NCBI RefSeq assembly: GCF_000420325.1
Contig: NZ_ATUS01000001.1
Coordinates: forward strand, 1-64,000
DNA: 64,000 bases
Source of the DNA: Spongiibacter tropicus DSM 19543
GTDB lineage: Bacteria > Pseudomonadota > Gammaproteobacteria > Pseudomonadales > Spongiibacteraceae
Direction of reading: 5' to 3'
Made by a program: the position numbers and the translations under genes. Below, piece after piece: positions 15,692-26,584 of this stretch. The notes below the pieces were generated by a model, which worked only from the letters and a program-made list of their open reading frames with translations, was not told where the DNA came from and searched no databases. How positions within the stretch are numbered: position 1 is the first letter of the stretch; every line of letters begins with the position of its first letter.

Positions 15692-17047
15692 GTGGGGCGA
15701 TGCCTGTCAGTTCTTGTGCTGCTGTTACTGCTGATTTCTCCCGCTTTGGCCACGGATCTGCTCGAGACCTGTCCGCCACGCTTCTCTCCGCCGTCTTACA
15801 GCGACAAGCTGCTTATTGACCAGGCGCATTGGCAGGCCATGCAGCAGCTGCGGGACCGCTCACGCGAATGTCCACAGCTTGCCGCCGATTTTGCGCAGGC
15901 GTATTTCTGGGGCGGCGCGGAGTGGTCGGCTGACTTCGTCGAGACGCAACGGTATGCCGCGCTTGCCAATGTGGCGCCGTCGCAGAAATGGCAATTGCGC
16001 TTGATCAATGCCGGCTTTGTATTACTCGGTCGGCAGCACGGGGATGTGGACGCAGCCATCGCGGTGTTTCAGCGGGAGCTGGCGACTGAGAAAATGCTGC
16101 GCAGGCAGCGCGCCTGGGCGGTATTGAATCAACTTGCTGTTCGAGGGGATGTGCGACAATCCGGAGACCATTATGCCTTGCAGTTGCCCGATGGCAGCCT
16201 GCTCGCCAGCGACAAAAAGGGCAATATCCAACGGCTAGTAAGCAGGGCTTATGGCAGGACTTATGGCAAGGTTCAGCAGCCTCCGCCAGCCATATTCTAC
16301 CCACGGAGCCAAGAGGCGTCGTTTGCCCTCCGAGCTTGGCAGGCGCCAGCGGGGCGCTTGATCATCGGGCAGTTGTACAGTTATTACGATGGCCGACAGA
16401 GCGGGCAATGTACGGCTACCGCGCTCAGCGATCGCTGGCTAATCACCGCCGCGCATTGCCTTTACCCGCCAGAGGCCGATGCGCCCCTTGCGGATGTTCT
16501 GCGATTCTTCCCTAAAAACGGCAATGACGCGGCGCAGGCATTTCGCGTCGAGCAGCTATGGATGCTGCAGAATAACCACCGCCAGCTACTGAACGGCGAT
16601 ATTGCAGCCTACGCAGGCAGTGATCTGGCGCTGCTGAGATTGGACGCTGCCCTTCCGGGGGAGGTGGTTGGCCCGACTCTGGGTTCCAGCCGTGACTCCT
16701 CGCTGCTGTACAGCTATGCCTTCGCTGAAAACACGCCCGATAGTAGTTTGTGGCTAAGTGTTTGCCTCCCAGAAACGAAAGAAACTGTCAGCATCTCAAG
16801 CAGTGACAAGGTACGAATGGGGCTGTTGTCACTGGATTGCGACAGCCAGCCAGGACAGAGTGGGGCTCTGCTGTGGCAGCCCGGGGAGCCGCTGAACGGG
16901 GTGGCGATTCTCTCGGCAAATCTTACTCAAGCGCATGAAAAGCGCGCCATTGCGGCGAGCTTTTCGGCGCCGCTACTGGCAGATATTCAGCGCATATTGC
17001 GCAACGAAAAGCCCCGAGCTGTGCACTGGCGCCATGTTCAGCGGTAG
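15692..17047 (+). CDS. Secreted trypsin-like serine protease with an extra N-terminal domain
   Basis: A 451-residue protein with a Sec signal peptide (hydrophobic 5-19, cleavage after ALA at about 20). The C-terminal half is a chymotrypsin-fold peptidase: His255 in TAAHC, Asp311 in GSDLALLRLD and Ser390 in PGQSGAL. The usual GDSGG reads GQSGA. Residues about 25-220 form a helical domain I do not recognise, with a weak resemblance to Sel1/TPR-like repeats. The GTG start lacks a good ribosome binding site and is tentative. No disulfide-rich pro-domain is evident. Probably periplasmic or secreted. Confidence 0.75.
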   Translation: MGRCLSVLVLLLLLISPALATDLLETCPPRFSPPSYSDKLLIDQAHWQAMQQLRDRSRECPQLAADFAQAYFWGGAEWSADFVETQRYAALANVAPSQKWQLRLINAGFVLLGRQHGDVDAAIAVFQRELATEKMLRRQRAWAVLNQLAVRGDVRQSGDHYALQLPDGSLLASDKKGNIQRLVSRAYGRTYGKVQQPPPAIFYPRSQEASFALRAWQAPAGRLIIGQLYSYYDGRQSGQCTATALSDRWLITAAHCLYPPEADAPLADVLRFFPKNGNDAAQAFRVEQLWMLQNNHRQLLNGDIAAYAGSDLALLRLDAALPGEVVGPTLGSSRDSSLLYSYAFAENTPDSSLWLSVCLPETKETVSISSSDKVRMGLLSLDCDSQPGQSGALLWQPGEPLNGVAILSANLTQAHEKRAIAASFSAPLLADIQRILRNEKPRAVHWRHVQR

Positions 17048-17100
17048 TACCCCGGTGCAGCGGTGATGTATATTACAGCTCTTGCCACAAGGGGATGCTG

Positions 17101-19031
<1,931 letters not shown>

Positions 19032-19109
19032 TACCCTGGCCCCGCAATTGCTTTATCCCCGCTGAGCCGTTAGATTGACCGCCTTTTTTGACCTTAGGAG
19101 ACTGTAGCC

Positions 19110-19727
19110 GTGGAAATCGCATGCCTTGACCTTGAAGGTGTACTGATTCCGGAAATCTGGATCGACTTTGCCGAACGCACCGGAATTGAAGCCTTGAAGG
19201 CCACCACTCGCGACATTCCGGACTACGATGTGCTCATGCAGCAGCGCCTGCGTCTGCTCGACGAGAACGGACTGGGCCTGCCAGATATTCAGGAAGTGAT
19301 TGCCGACATGCGGCCGATGGACGGAGCGCGGGAGTTTCTAGACTGGCTGCGCGCGCGTTTCCAGGTGGTGATTCTTTCCGACACCTTCTACGAATTTGCT
19401 GCGCCGCTGATGGCGCAACTGGGCTGGCCAACGCTGCTGTGCCACAAGTTGGAAACCGATAACCTGGGCAAGGTGGTGGATTACAAAATCCGCCAGGTAA
19501 ACCCCAAGCGCCAATCGGTACTGGCACTGAAAACCCTGTACTACCGCATCATTGCGGCGGGGGATTCCTACAATGACACGACAATGCTGGCCGAAGCCGA
19601 CGCGGGTATTCTGTTCAAGGCTCCCAGCAATGTGATCGAGGAATTTCCGCAATTCCCTGCGGTTCACGATTACGAGGCACTGAAACTGGAATTCATCAAG
19701 GCCTCCAATCGCAACCTCAGTCTCTAA
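19110..19727 (+). CDS. thrH: Phosphoserine phosphatase / homoserine phosphotransferase ThrH
   Basis: A 205-residue HAD-superfamily enzyme nearly collinear with Pseudomonas ThrH, which hydrolyses phosphoserine and can transfer its phosphate to homoserine. The first HAD motif reads CLDLEGVL (Asp7 as nucleophile, Glu9 in place of the usual second Asp). Motif II is ILSDTFYEF and motif IV is GDSYNDTTM. The start is GTG after TTAGGAG. Its last 4 bp overlap the end of the convergent pabB. Confidence 0.94.
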   Translation: MEIACLDLEGVLIPEIWIDFAERTGIEALKATTRDIPDYDVLMQQRLRLLDENGLGLPDIQEVIADMRPMDGAREFLDWLRARFQVVILSDTFYEFAAPLMAQLGWPTLLCHKLETDNLGKVVDYKIRQVNPKRQSVLALKTLYYRIIAAGDSYNDTTMLAEADAGILFKAPSNVIEEFPQFPAVHDYEALKLEFIKASNRNLSL

Positions 19728-21070
19728 TCCGAGACCGACTCGGCAAGCGTTGTCATCAGCTTGCCGAGTTTCTCCTCTGTTTCACGAAACTCCTCATCGG
19801 CGACTGAGTCCGCCACGACCCCGCCACCGGCCCAGCCGCGTATTTCACCGTTCTGGCAGACAAAACTGCGAATCAGAATATTGCTGTCCATGCGCCCATC
19901 ACTGCCCAAATAAAACAGGCTTCCGCAGTACAGCGAGCGTCGGCTGGGCTCCAGTTCCGCGATAATCTCCATCGCCCGGCGTTTGGGAGCACCGGTGATT
20001 GAGCCGCCGGGAAAACAGTCCAGCAGGGCCTGCAAGGGGCTGCGCGAGGGCATTAGCTCGCCGGAAATGGTGCTGACCAAGTGGTGAACGGTGCGGAAGC
20101 TCTGCAGTTCCAGGAGTGCGTCAACGTTCACGCTGCCTGCGATACAGTTACGCCCGAGGTCATTGCGCAGCAGGTCGACAATCATCACGTTTTCAGCCCG
20201 GTTCTTTTCACTGCTCTGAAGCGCGTCAGCCAGTTGTCGATCTTCCCGTGTATTGTCAGAACGCCGGGCTGTTCCCTTAATAGGCTGGGTGCGAAGTCGC
20301 CCGTCTTCCGCGCAGATGAAGCGTTCGGGTGAGAGAGACAGCAATTGCCCGGCGCCGAAATCCCAGTAGACCGAGAACGGCGCGGCGGCAGTGTTGCGTA
20401 ACTGGCGATACGCGACCAGTGGTGATCCCTGATAACGGGCATTGAACTGCCGGGTGAGGTTGATCTGGTAACAATCACCCGCGTGAATGTAGTCCTGTAC
20501 CGCATTGAAAGCCTCGAGATAGGCGGGCCAGTCCAGTGAGCTGGCAAACGGCTCGGTCAGCGCGAAGCTGGGGAGTTTATTGTCAGAGCAACTCCCGTTG
20601 CGGAGGCGGTCGGGCCAGGCACTGCGGCTGCCGGCTTGCACGACGAGTTCACATTTCTGATGTTGATGATCGACAACGATGACCCAGTCATAAATGCCGG
20701 TAAACCAGCTGGGCAGTGTGTCGAGTGTGTCGCCAGTCTTCCGCGCGAGCAGATGCTGCTCCCCCAGCTCGTAGCTGATATAACCGATGGCGCCGCCACA
20801 GAAGGGTAGCTCGGGGTCATGTTCAAAGTCGGCGATCGCGGCCTCTATGGCCTGCCGTTGCCTGTCGATTTGTGTGGCTACCGGCGTTGCGTCGTCAGGC
20901 GTGAAGGCAAAGCACTGAGCCGGGTCTGCACAAATCAGGCTGTAGCGTCCGCGCTCACTGTCGGGTTTGCCGGAATCCAGCAATAGGGGGCAGGAGGCCT
21001 CCGTCAGCCAGGTGAGATAATGACTGCTGTCATGGAAGTAGGGCAGCGGGCTGCGGCAAAGGCCGGACAT
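19724..21070 (-). CDS. pabB: Aminodeoxychorismate synthase component I
   Basis: A 448-residue chorismate-utilising enzyme that, with the PabA glutaminase, makes 4-amino-4-deoxychorismate for folate. The C-terminal chorismate-binding domain carries IKGTARRSDNTRED, NVMIVDLLRNDLGR and GGSITGAPKRRAMEII in order. The N-terminal part is the tryptophan-binding-like TrpE/PabB domain. At this length and with SITGAPK, PabB is favoured over TrpE. The start has no clear ribosome binding site. pabA is not in the window. Confidence 0.92.
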   Translation of the reverse strand: MSGLCRSPLPYFHDSSHYLTWLTEASCPLLLDSGKPDSERGRYSLICADPAQCFAFTPDDATPVATQIDRQRQAIEAAIADFEHDPELPFCGGAIGYISYELGEQHLLARKTGDTLDTLPSWFTGIYDWVIVVDHQHQKCELVVQAGSRSAWPDRLRNGSCSDNKLPSFALTEPFASSLDWPAYLEAFNAVQDYIHAGDCYQINLTRQFNARYQGSPLVAYRQLRNTAAAPFSVYWDFGAGQLLSLSPERFICAEDGRLRTQPIKGTARRSDNTREDRQLADALQSSEKNRAENVMIVDLLRNDLGRNCIAGSVNVDALLELQSFRTVHHLVSTISGELMPSRSPLQALLDCFPGGSITGAPKRRAMEIIAELEPSRRSLYCGSLFYLGSDGRMDSNILIRSFVCQNGEIRGWAGGGVVADSVADEEFRETEEKLGKLMTTLAESVSD

Positions 21071-21403
21071 GGCGTTGGAAAAGCTCCCTGAAGGGCTTTG
21101 ACAGGGGGGCGATTGTACGCGCTAGGCCTATGAAAAATCTAGTATTTTGGTCATTCCAAGTGATCGGTATGGTCACCCCTTCAGATTGACAGCCGCAGCG
21201 CCCTAAAGTAAGGTTAGCCGCCGCTTTGAGAAAGCTTTCAAGCCGTCAATGCAACACATACAGAACGGCAAGGCTTCTCAATCATCCGTCGCTTACATGC
21301 CTTCTGGCTTACTCCGAACAGTCTGGTTACGGCCAGTGCTGAGGACAGCTTCAGTCTGCATGTGGGTCTCGGAAACAAAAAATGACATTTGGGACTGACA
21401 GGC
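21071..21403 (+). promoter_or_regulatory. Regulatory region of the methylmalonyl-CoA operon
   Basis: This 333-bp gap holds a promoter-like pair TTGACA (21186-21191) and TAAGGT (21209-21214) with 17-bp spacing. Upstream are two direct copies of TGGTCA (21148 and 21170), exactly 22 bp apart or two helical turns, centred near -60. Downstream, a GAAAGCTTTC palindrome (21230-21239) lies about 10 nt into the predicted leader. A 49-codon reading frame (21249-21398) ends 5 nt before the carboxyltransferase ATG. Confidence 0.4.
21249..21398 (+). other. Possible upstream reading frame in the leader
   Basis: An ATG-initiated frame of 49 codons fills most of the predicted leader and stops 5 nt before the ATG of the carboxyltransferase gene, a spacing that would allow translational coupling. 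There is no convincing ribosome binding site and I recognise no similarity. At this base composition a 49-codon frame may be chance. Confidence 0.2.
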
Positions 21404-23137
21404 ATGAGCAAAAAAGAGCATTTGACGCCCTCACTGGAAAATCCATTCGCGCTAAAAGCCGAACTCGAATTTACCGTGCCGGGACAAATTGATTACGAAC
21501 CTGGCCTCTATGAAGCTGCGCTTCAAGCGGGTCATGATCTTCAGCAACGCCCCCTGAAAGCTGCCGGTATCAAAGCGGTACAAAAACAGCACGAAAAGAA
21601 ACGCATGACCATCTGGGAGCGTATTCAGGTGCTGGCCGATGCGGGTACCGAGCCCAAGGTGCTGTATCAGAACTGGGGCAAGAATTTGGACGGTGCGTCA
21701 CTGGTGACCGCCATCGTCAAAGTCAACGGCCGCGATGTGGCCATGTATGGCCATGATTTCACGGTTCGCGCGGGCTCCATGGACGCGACCAATGGCACCA
21801 AACTCGCCAACCTGTTCCAGTTGGCTGGCAAACTGGGTATTCCCCTGGTTGGTATGAACGATTCTGCCGGTGCTTACATCCCTGCGGGTGTGGGCGGCCT
21901 TGATGGCTACGCCGAGGCCTTTACTGCACTGCGTAAAATCAACGGCGTGGTGCCGTCGATTATGTGCATGTTCGGCTACAACGCCGGTGGTGGTGCCTAC
22001 CTGCCGCGTCAGGGCTCTTTTGTTATTCAGCCCAACGACACGTTCTTCGGTCTGACCGGACCCGGTGTTGTTAAGTCCGTGCTGGGTGAAGACGTGACGG
22101 CTGACGAACTGGGTGGCCCCAGCGTTCACAGCCAGTCTGGCGTCACCGATTTCGTGGTGCCCGATGAAGTGGCGGCGCTGCGCAAGGTCAAAGAGCTGCT
22201 GAACTATCTGCCCGATAACTCTGCGTCCAAACCGCCGTTCCAGCCGACCTCAGATCCGCTGACTCGCCGTACCTGGGACGTTGACCTGCTGCTGAAGAAG
22301 GCCTTCAACAGCCCCACCGGCTTTAACACGCCGTTCGACATCAGCATCATTATTCAGCAGATGTGTGATCACGGTGACTATTTTGAGATCCAGCCCGAGC
22401 GTGCGCGTAACACCATCTGTGCGCTGGGTCGTATCGGTGGCAACGTAGTGGGCTTTGTTGCCAACAACTCAGCCGTTTCCTCAGGCCAGATTGATATCGA
22501 CGCCGCCTACAAGAACGCACGCTTTATCCGTTTCTGCAACATCTACAATATTCCGGTGATCTTCATGGAAGACACCACCGGCTTCCTGCCCGGTCGCGAT
22601 CAGGAAACCGGCGGTATTGTTCAGGCGGGTCGCGCCATGCTGGACGCCATCATCGATCTGCGCACACCGCGCTTCCTGGTGATTGTGCGCAACGCCTTCG
22701 GCGGCGCTTACGCCTCCTTTAATAACTACCCCACAGGCGCCGATTTTGTCTGCGCACTGCCGACCACCCGCCTGGCGGTAATGGGCCCGGCAGGGGTGGA
22801 GTATGTGTATAAAGACGAAGTTCGCAAGATTCGCGGCTCAATCAAATCGCGCATCGCCGAGGCTACACAGCAGAACATTGCTGCGGGCATGAGCGAAGCC
22901 GACGCGAGCGCAGCGGCGCAAACCGCGGTTGCCGAGTGGCAGAAGCAGGAAGAAGCGCTGCTGACACAACGCTATGAACGCGAACTGATGAACCCCAACG
23001 AAGCATTGAGCCTGGGCTCTATCTCCCAGATCGTCATGCCCTCGGACCTGCGAAAAGTCCTGGGCGAGCAACTGGAATTGCACCTGAAAGGCTACCAGCC
23101 TGCGCCGATGAGTGGCGTGCAGCGTGAATTCCACTAA
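21404..23137 (+). CDS. Acyl-CoA carboxylase carboxyltransferase (beta) subunit
   Basis: A 577-residue carboxyltransferase of the propionyl/methylcrotonyl-CoA carboxylase beta type. It transfers CO2 from carboxybiotin to an acyl-CoA, here most likely propionyl-CoA to give methylmalonyl-CoA. Both crotonase-like halves are present: [19 protein letters not shown] (about 151-169) and [13 protein letters not shown], then [20 protein letters not shown] and [13 protein letters not shown] (about 430-442). ATG 21404 is preferred over an upstream TTG because similarity starts near MSKKE. It is somewhat longer than a typical 510-540 residue PccB. The substrate is inferred from the mutase, epimerase and MeaB genes downstream. 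Confidence 0.88.
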   Translation: MSKKEHLTPSLENPFALKAELEFTVPGQIDYEPGLYEAALQAGHDLQQRPLKAAGIKAVQKQHEKKRMTIWERIQVLADAGTEPKVLYQNWGKNLDGASLVTAIVKVNGRDVAMYGHDFTVRAGSMDATNGTKLANLFQLAGKLGIPLVGMNDSAGAYIPAGVGGLDGYAEAFTALRKINGVVPSIMCMFGYNAGGGAYLPRQGSFVIQPNDTFFGLTGPGVVKSVLGEDVTADELGGPSVHSQSGVTDFVVPDEVAALRKVKELLNYLPDNSASKPPFQPTSDPLTRRTWDVDLLLKKAFNSPTGFNTPFDISIIIQQMCDHGDYFEIQPERARNTICALGRIGGNVVGFVANNSAVSSGQIDIDAAYKNARFIRFCNIYNIPVIFMEDTTGFLPGRDQETGGIVQAGRAMLDAIIDLRTPRFLVIVRNAFGGAYASFNNYPTGADFVCALPTTRLAVMGPAGVEYVYKDEVRKIRGSIKSRIAEATQQNIAAGMSEADASAAAQTAVAEWQKQEEALLTQRYERELMNPNEALSLGSISQIVMPSDLRKVLGEQLELHLKGYQPAPMSGVQREFH

Positions 23138-23150
23138 GTGGTGAACCACT
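23137..23150 (+). repeat. Intercistronic hairpin 1
   Basis: AGTGGT (23137-23142) pairs with ACCACT (23145-23150) directly after the carboxyltransferase stop codon. No T-run follows, so read-through into the next gene is expected. Confidence 0.4.
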
Positions 23151-23202
23151 GATAAAACGCTCGACAACAACATACAGACGATTCGCTTACGAGGTTATCA
23201 AC

Positions 23203-26049
23203 GTGCAAACGAGCAACAATTACTACCTGAACAATCCGCTGATTCACAAAGATCGTCAGCTTGATAAATCATCTTCAGAGTGGGTGAGAAGTTTTTCCTG
23301 TAAGGACTTGAAACCCCTAATTATTTGTCGTGGTCCCATCCGTAAAGAGGCGATGGATGTCTTCGACGAAATGGGTATCAACAGCTACGGCATTCTGCTG
23401 TCTGAGAAAGACTCTATTACCTATACGAATGCGCTGGCGCCCGAGTTGCGCACGCTGACAGATCCGAACCGCGTTCACCGCGTGCCGGACTACACAGGCG
23501 CAACCAAGGAAGAGCGTCAAAAGCGTATTCAGCAGATCATTCGCATTGCCCACGACAATGGCTATAACGCTATCTTCGCCGGCTACGGTTTCATGTCGGA
23601 AGATGCCGAGATGGTGGAGTCGATGGAAGAGGCCGGTCTGAACTTTATCGGCCCCTGTTCCTTCACCCAGAAAGCCGCTGGCATGAAAGACCAGGCCAAG
23701 CGCACCGCACTGGAAACCGGCGTGTCGGTAACCCCCGGTGTGAACAATGCCACCAGCCTGGCGCTGTTTGCCAAATACGGCAAAGACGGTCTGGACAAGT
23801 GTGCCAAAGACAATAATCTCGACGTGGACTTTGCGGCTTGCAAAGACGACGAAGAGAAAGCGCTGGCACTGTTGGCCGCCTCTTATGATGCAGGCATCGA
23901 CATTATCGATGCCGCTGATATCGGCGCTGCACTGCAAGTTGAAGCCAAGCGCATGCTGGCTGAAAAGCCCAATAACCGCTTCCGTTTGAAAGCTATCGCT
24001 GGTGGCGGTGGTAAAGGCCAGCGTATTCTGCAGTCCGCCAACTCCTACGACGGCGCGACGCTGGAAGAGAAAGTCGAGAAAGCCGCTGCCAAAGTGCCTT
24101 CGCTGGTACTGGAATGTCTGATCGAGCTGAAAACCAACGGTGTGGGCGATAACAAAAACGTCCTCATCGAGATGAATATCGACACTACCCGTCACCAGGA
24201 AATTCAGGTGGTGGGTAACGGCGAGTGGTGCATGACCATGGGCGGCCGTGACTGCTCACTGCAAATGCACGAGCAGAAGCTGTTGGAAGTGTCCGTGACC
24301 GAGGAAGAGCTGAAAGCCGCGATCACGGTGGCTGAAGACGCAGGCAAGACGGAAGAAGCCGGTCAGCTGAAGAAAGATCTGGTCATTCTGCAGCGCATGG
24401 AAGAAGAGGGCGCGGTCTTCGGTCAGGCGGTAAAACTGGATTCCGTCGGCACCTTCGAGTGTATCGTTGACGGTGAAGCGCATTACTTCATGGAAATGAA
24501 CACGCGTATCCAGGTGGAGCACCGCGTTACCGAGCTGTGCTACAAGCTGAAGTTCACCAACCCGGACAATCCCGCCGACTTCTTCATCGCTGAAAGTCTG
24601 GTAGAAGTGATGGCGCTGCTGGCCCGTCACGGCAAACGTCTGCCCAAGCCCGAGCGCATTGTTCGCGAGAAGACCTCTGTTGAAGCGCGGATGAACGCCA
24701 CCAACCAGGCGCTGCAGCCTCACGCGGGCGGCATTATCGAAAACTGGTCCAACGCCATTCCCGGCGAAATTCGTGACGACCAGGGTATTTCGACTCACAA
24801 CCCCGATACCGATGTGTTCATGAAGTACCATCTGGCTGGGGCCTACGACTCGAATATCGCGCTGTTGCTGACGACCGGTGAAACCCGCCTCGACAGCTAT
24901 AATCGCATGGCAGAGATCCTGCGTCGCACGGAGCTGCGTGGTAAAGACCTCGCAACCAACCTGGAATTCCACTACGGCCTGGTTCACTGGTTTATTGGTA
25001 ACGGCATCAATGCGCGCCCGAGCACGCGTTTTATCGTGCCTTACCTGACGGCGGTGGGCTTGCTGAAAGAGCAGGCTAACCAGCTGGATCTGGACTATGC
25101 CTACGGTCAGATTCGCCAACGCTACCTGGAAGCCAATGCCGAGCAGGCTGCCGAGTGGGCCGCGGTACTGGACGCCAAAAAACTGCTGTTCACCCGTCCG
25201 CTGGAGCGCCTGTTCGCAGAGCCGCACTATATGTCTGGCTGGCTGAGCATCAACAAGAAGGCGCTGGTGATTAAAGACGGCAGCATCGAGTGGCTGGAAA
25301 ACCCGATTCTGCTGCTGGATCGCCTGTACCACTACCTGAACATGGACTTTGAAGTCGGCAAGCCTGCGCGTTACATGATCTGGGATCACGATCACGACAT
25401 CCTTGACGCTGCCGTTGGCTTCTACAAGTCGCTGGAAGAAAAACTGGGTACGGCAGATTTCACTGCCATCCAAAAGGCGCTGGGCAGCGACGCTGCGCCG
25501 GCCGGCTTCAGTGGGGATGAATGGGCCGCAGTACGCAGTGCGCACGCCGGTTATATGGCGGGCACCGAGCTGCTGGCAGTACTGGCGCATATCGCAAGCA
25601 GCACGGGCTTCTTCGAGCTGGCTGTGCAGCCTGACTTGAGCATCGAAATTCCCGAGCGTCTCACCGAGGAAAGCCTCCAGAAGCGCATGGCGAAGGTACT
25701 GGTACCACCGCCGGTTGCGAAGTCGGACGAGATTCTGGCCGCCAGCGGCGGTATGTTCTATCCGCGTGAAGCGCCGGGCATGGATGTCTTTGTCAATGAA
25801 GGCGACCACTTCGAAGCAGGTGATACCCTTTACATCGTTGAAGTCATGAAGATGTTCAACAAAGTGGTTGCGCCGTTTGCCGGCACCATCGAGAAAGTGC
25901 TGATTGAGGGTGATGGCGTCATCATCAAGAAAGGTCAGCCGCTGTTCAAAGTGAACCCCGATGAGAAAATCGAGGTTGAGACACCTGAACAGATTGCTGC
26001 CGCGCGCCGCGCCAGCACCGATGGTTTCCTGGCTGGAATTGCCGGTTAA
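23203..26049 (+). CDS. Biotin carboxylase-biotin carboxyl carrier fusion (alpha subunit), long form
   Basis: A 948-residue subunit that carboxylates its own biotin with ATP and bicarbonate. The N-terminal biotin carboxylase domain (about 30-520) has the glycine loop AIAGGGGKGQRI (about 263-274), RHQEIQVV, and EMNTRIQVEH with the catalytic Glu and Arg. The C-terminal biotinyl domain holds VEVMKM with the biotin lysine Lys883. Two oddities stand out. About 65 residues (185-250) are inserted before the glycine loop compared with AccC or PccA. A region of about 250 residues (roughly 590-840) of unknown fold joins the two domains, making it far longer than the 660-700 residues usual for PccA. The start is GTG. 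Confidence 0.88.
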   Translation: MQTSNNYYLNNPLIHKDRQLDKSSSEWVRSFSCKDLKPLIICRGPIRKEAMDVFDEMGINSYGILLSEKDSITYTNALAPELRTLTDPNRVHRVPDYTGATKEERQKRIQQIIRIAHDNGYNAIFAGYGFMSEDAEMVESMEEAGLNFIGPCSFTQKAAGMKDQAKRTALETGVSVTPGVNNATSLALFAKYGKDGLDKCAKDNNLDVDFAACKDDEEKALALLAASYDAGIDIIDAADIGAALQVEAKRMLAEKPNNRFRLKAIAGGGGKGQRILQSANSYDGATLEEKVEKAAAKVPSLVLECLIELKTNGVGDNKNVLIEMNIDTTRHQEIQVVGNGEWCMTMGGRDCSLQMHEQKLLEVSVTEEELKAAITVAEDAGKTEEAGQLKKDLVILQRMEEEGAVFGQAVKLDSVGTFECIVDGEAHYFMEMNTRIQVEHRVTELCYKLKFTNPDNPADFFIAESLVEVMALLARHGKRLPKPERIVREKTSVEARMNATNQALQPHAGGIIENWSNAIPGEIRDDQGISTHNPDTDVFMKYHLAGAYDSNIALLLTTGETRLDSYNRMAEILRRTELRGKDLATNLEFHYGLVHWFIGNGINARPSTRFIVPYLTAVGLLKEQANQLDLDYAYGQIRQRYLEANAEQAAEWAAVLDAKKLLFTRPLERLFAEPHYMSGWLSINKKALVIKDGSIEWLENPILLLDRLYHYLNMDFEVGKPARYMIWDHDHDILDAAVGFYKSLEEKLGTADFTAIQKALGSDAAPAGFSGDEWAAVRSAHAGYMAGTELLAVLAHIASSTGFFELAVQPDLSIEIPERLTEESLQKRMAKVLVPPPVAKSDEILAASGGMFYPREAPGMDVFVNEGDHFEAGDTLYIVEVMKMFNKVVAPFAGTIEKVLIEGDGVIIKKGQPLFKVNPDEKIEVETPEQIAAARRASTDGFLAGIAG

Positions 26050-26060
26050 GACTTGTCCTC

Positions 26061-26081
26061 GCGGCGCCCCGGTGGCGCCGC
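26061..26081 (+). repeat. Intercistronic hairpin 2
   Basis: GCGGCGCC (26061-26068) pairs with GGCGCCGC (26074-26081) over a 5-nt loop, between the carboxylase alpha gene and the epimerase gene. There is no T-run. The epimerase ribosome binding site GAGGGAG lies outside it. Confidence 0.55.
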
Positions 26082-26102
26082 TATCTCTTAGAGGGAGACA
26101 TC

Positions 26103-26519
26103 ATGATCACTGCTCTGGACCATATCGCAATTGCCGTTCCTGACTTGGAAAAGGCGATCAAGCGCTTCATGGAAGATTTCGGCCTGACCTTTGAAGGCAC
26201 CGAGGACGTTGAAAGTGCGAAAACGTCTACCGCGTTTTTCCCACTGCCCCCCACCAGCATCGAACTGGTTCATCCGCTTAACGGCGAAGGGCCAATTGCC
26301 AAATACCTCGAGAAAAAGCCGGGCGGCATTCACCACCTGTGTTTTCGCACCGACGACATTGAAGCCGATGTCGCGCGCCTGAAAGAAAAAGGCTATCAGT
26401 TCCTGTCTGATGCACCGTCGCCCGGTGCTCATGGCTGCCAGGTTATTTTTATTCATCCCAAATCCTGCGACGGCGTGCTGATTGAGCTCAACCAGCCCTC
26501 CGACGATCACCACCACTAA
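26103..26519 (+). CDS. mce: Methylmalonyl-CoA epimerase
   Basis: A 138-residue vicinal-oxygen-chelate protein that interconverts (S)- and (R)-methylmalonyl-CoA. Metal ligands fit His7 in [10 protein letters not shown], Glu52 in SIELVHPL, His78-79 in GGIHHLCF and the late Glu in GVLIELNQP. The length is typical. An unusual DDHHH tail ends the protein. It lies between the carboxylase and the mutase, exactly where the pathway needs it. Confidence 0.95.
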   Translation: MITALDHIAIAVPDLEKAIKRFMEDFGLTFEGTEDVESAKTSTAFFPLPPTSIELVHPLNGEGPIAKYLEKKPGGIHHLCFRTDDIEADVARLKEKGYQFLSDAPSPGAHGCQVIFIHPKSCDGVLIELNQPSDDHHH

Positions 26520-26530
26520 TTATCTGCGCC

Positions 26531-26554
26531 CCAGCCACTCTCAGAAGTGGCAGG
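26531..26554 (+). repeat. Intercistronic hairpin 3
   Basis: GCCACT (26534-26539) pairs with AGTGGC (26546-26551), extended by CC/GG across an A-A mismatch, between the epimerase and the mutase. There is no T-run. Confidence 0.45.
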
Positions 26555-26584
26555 GTGCACACGACTATCGACAGGACCACGAAT

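Noticed and set aside
24256-25809. A 517-codon minus-strand frame opposite the biotin carboxylase
   Set aside because: It lies wholly antisense to a strongly supported gene; the lack of stops reflects the codon bias of the real gene, and its translation resembles no family.
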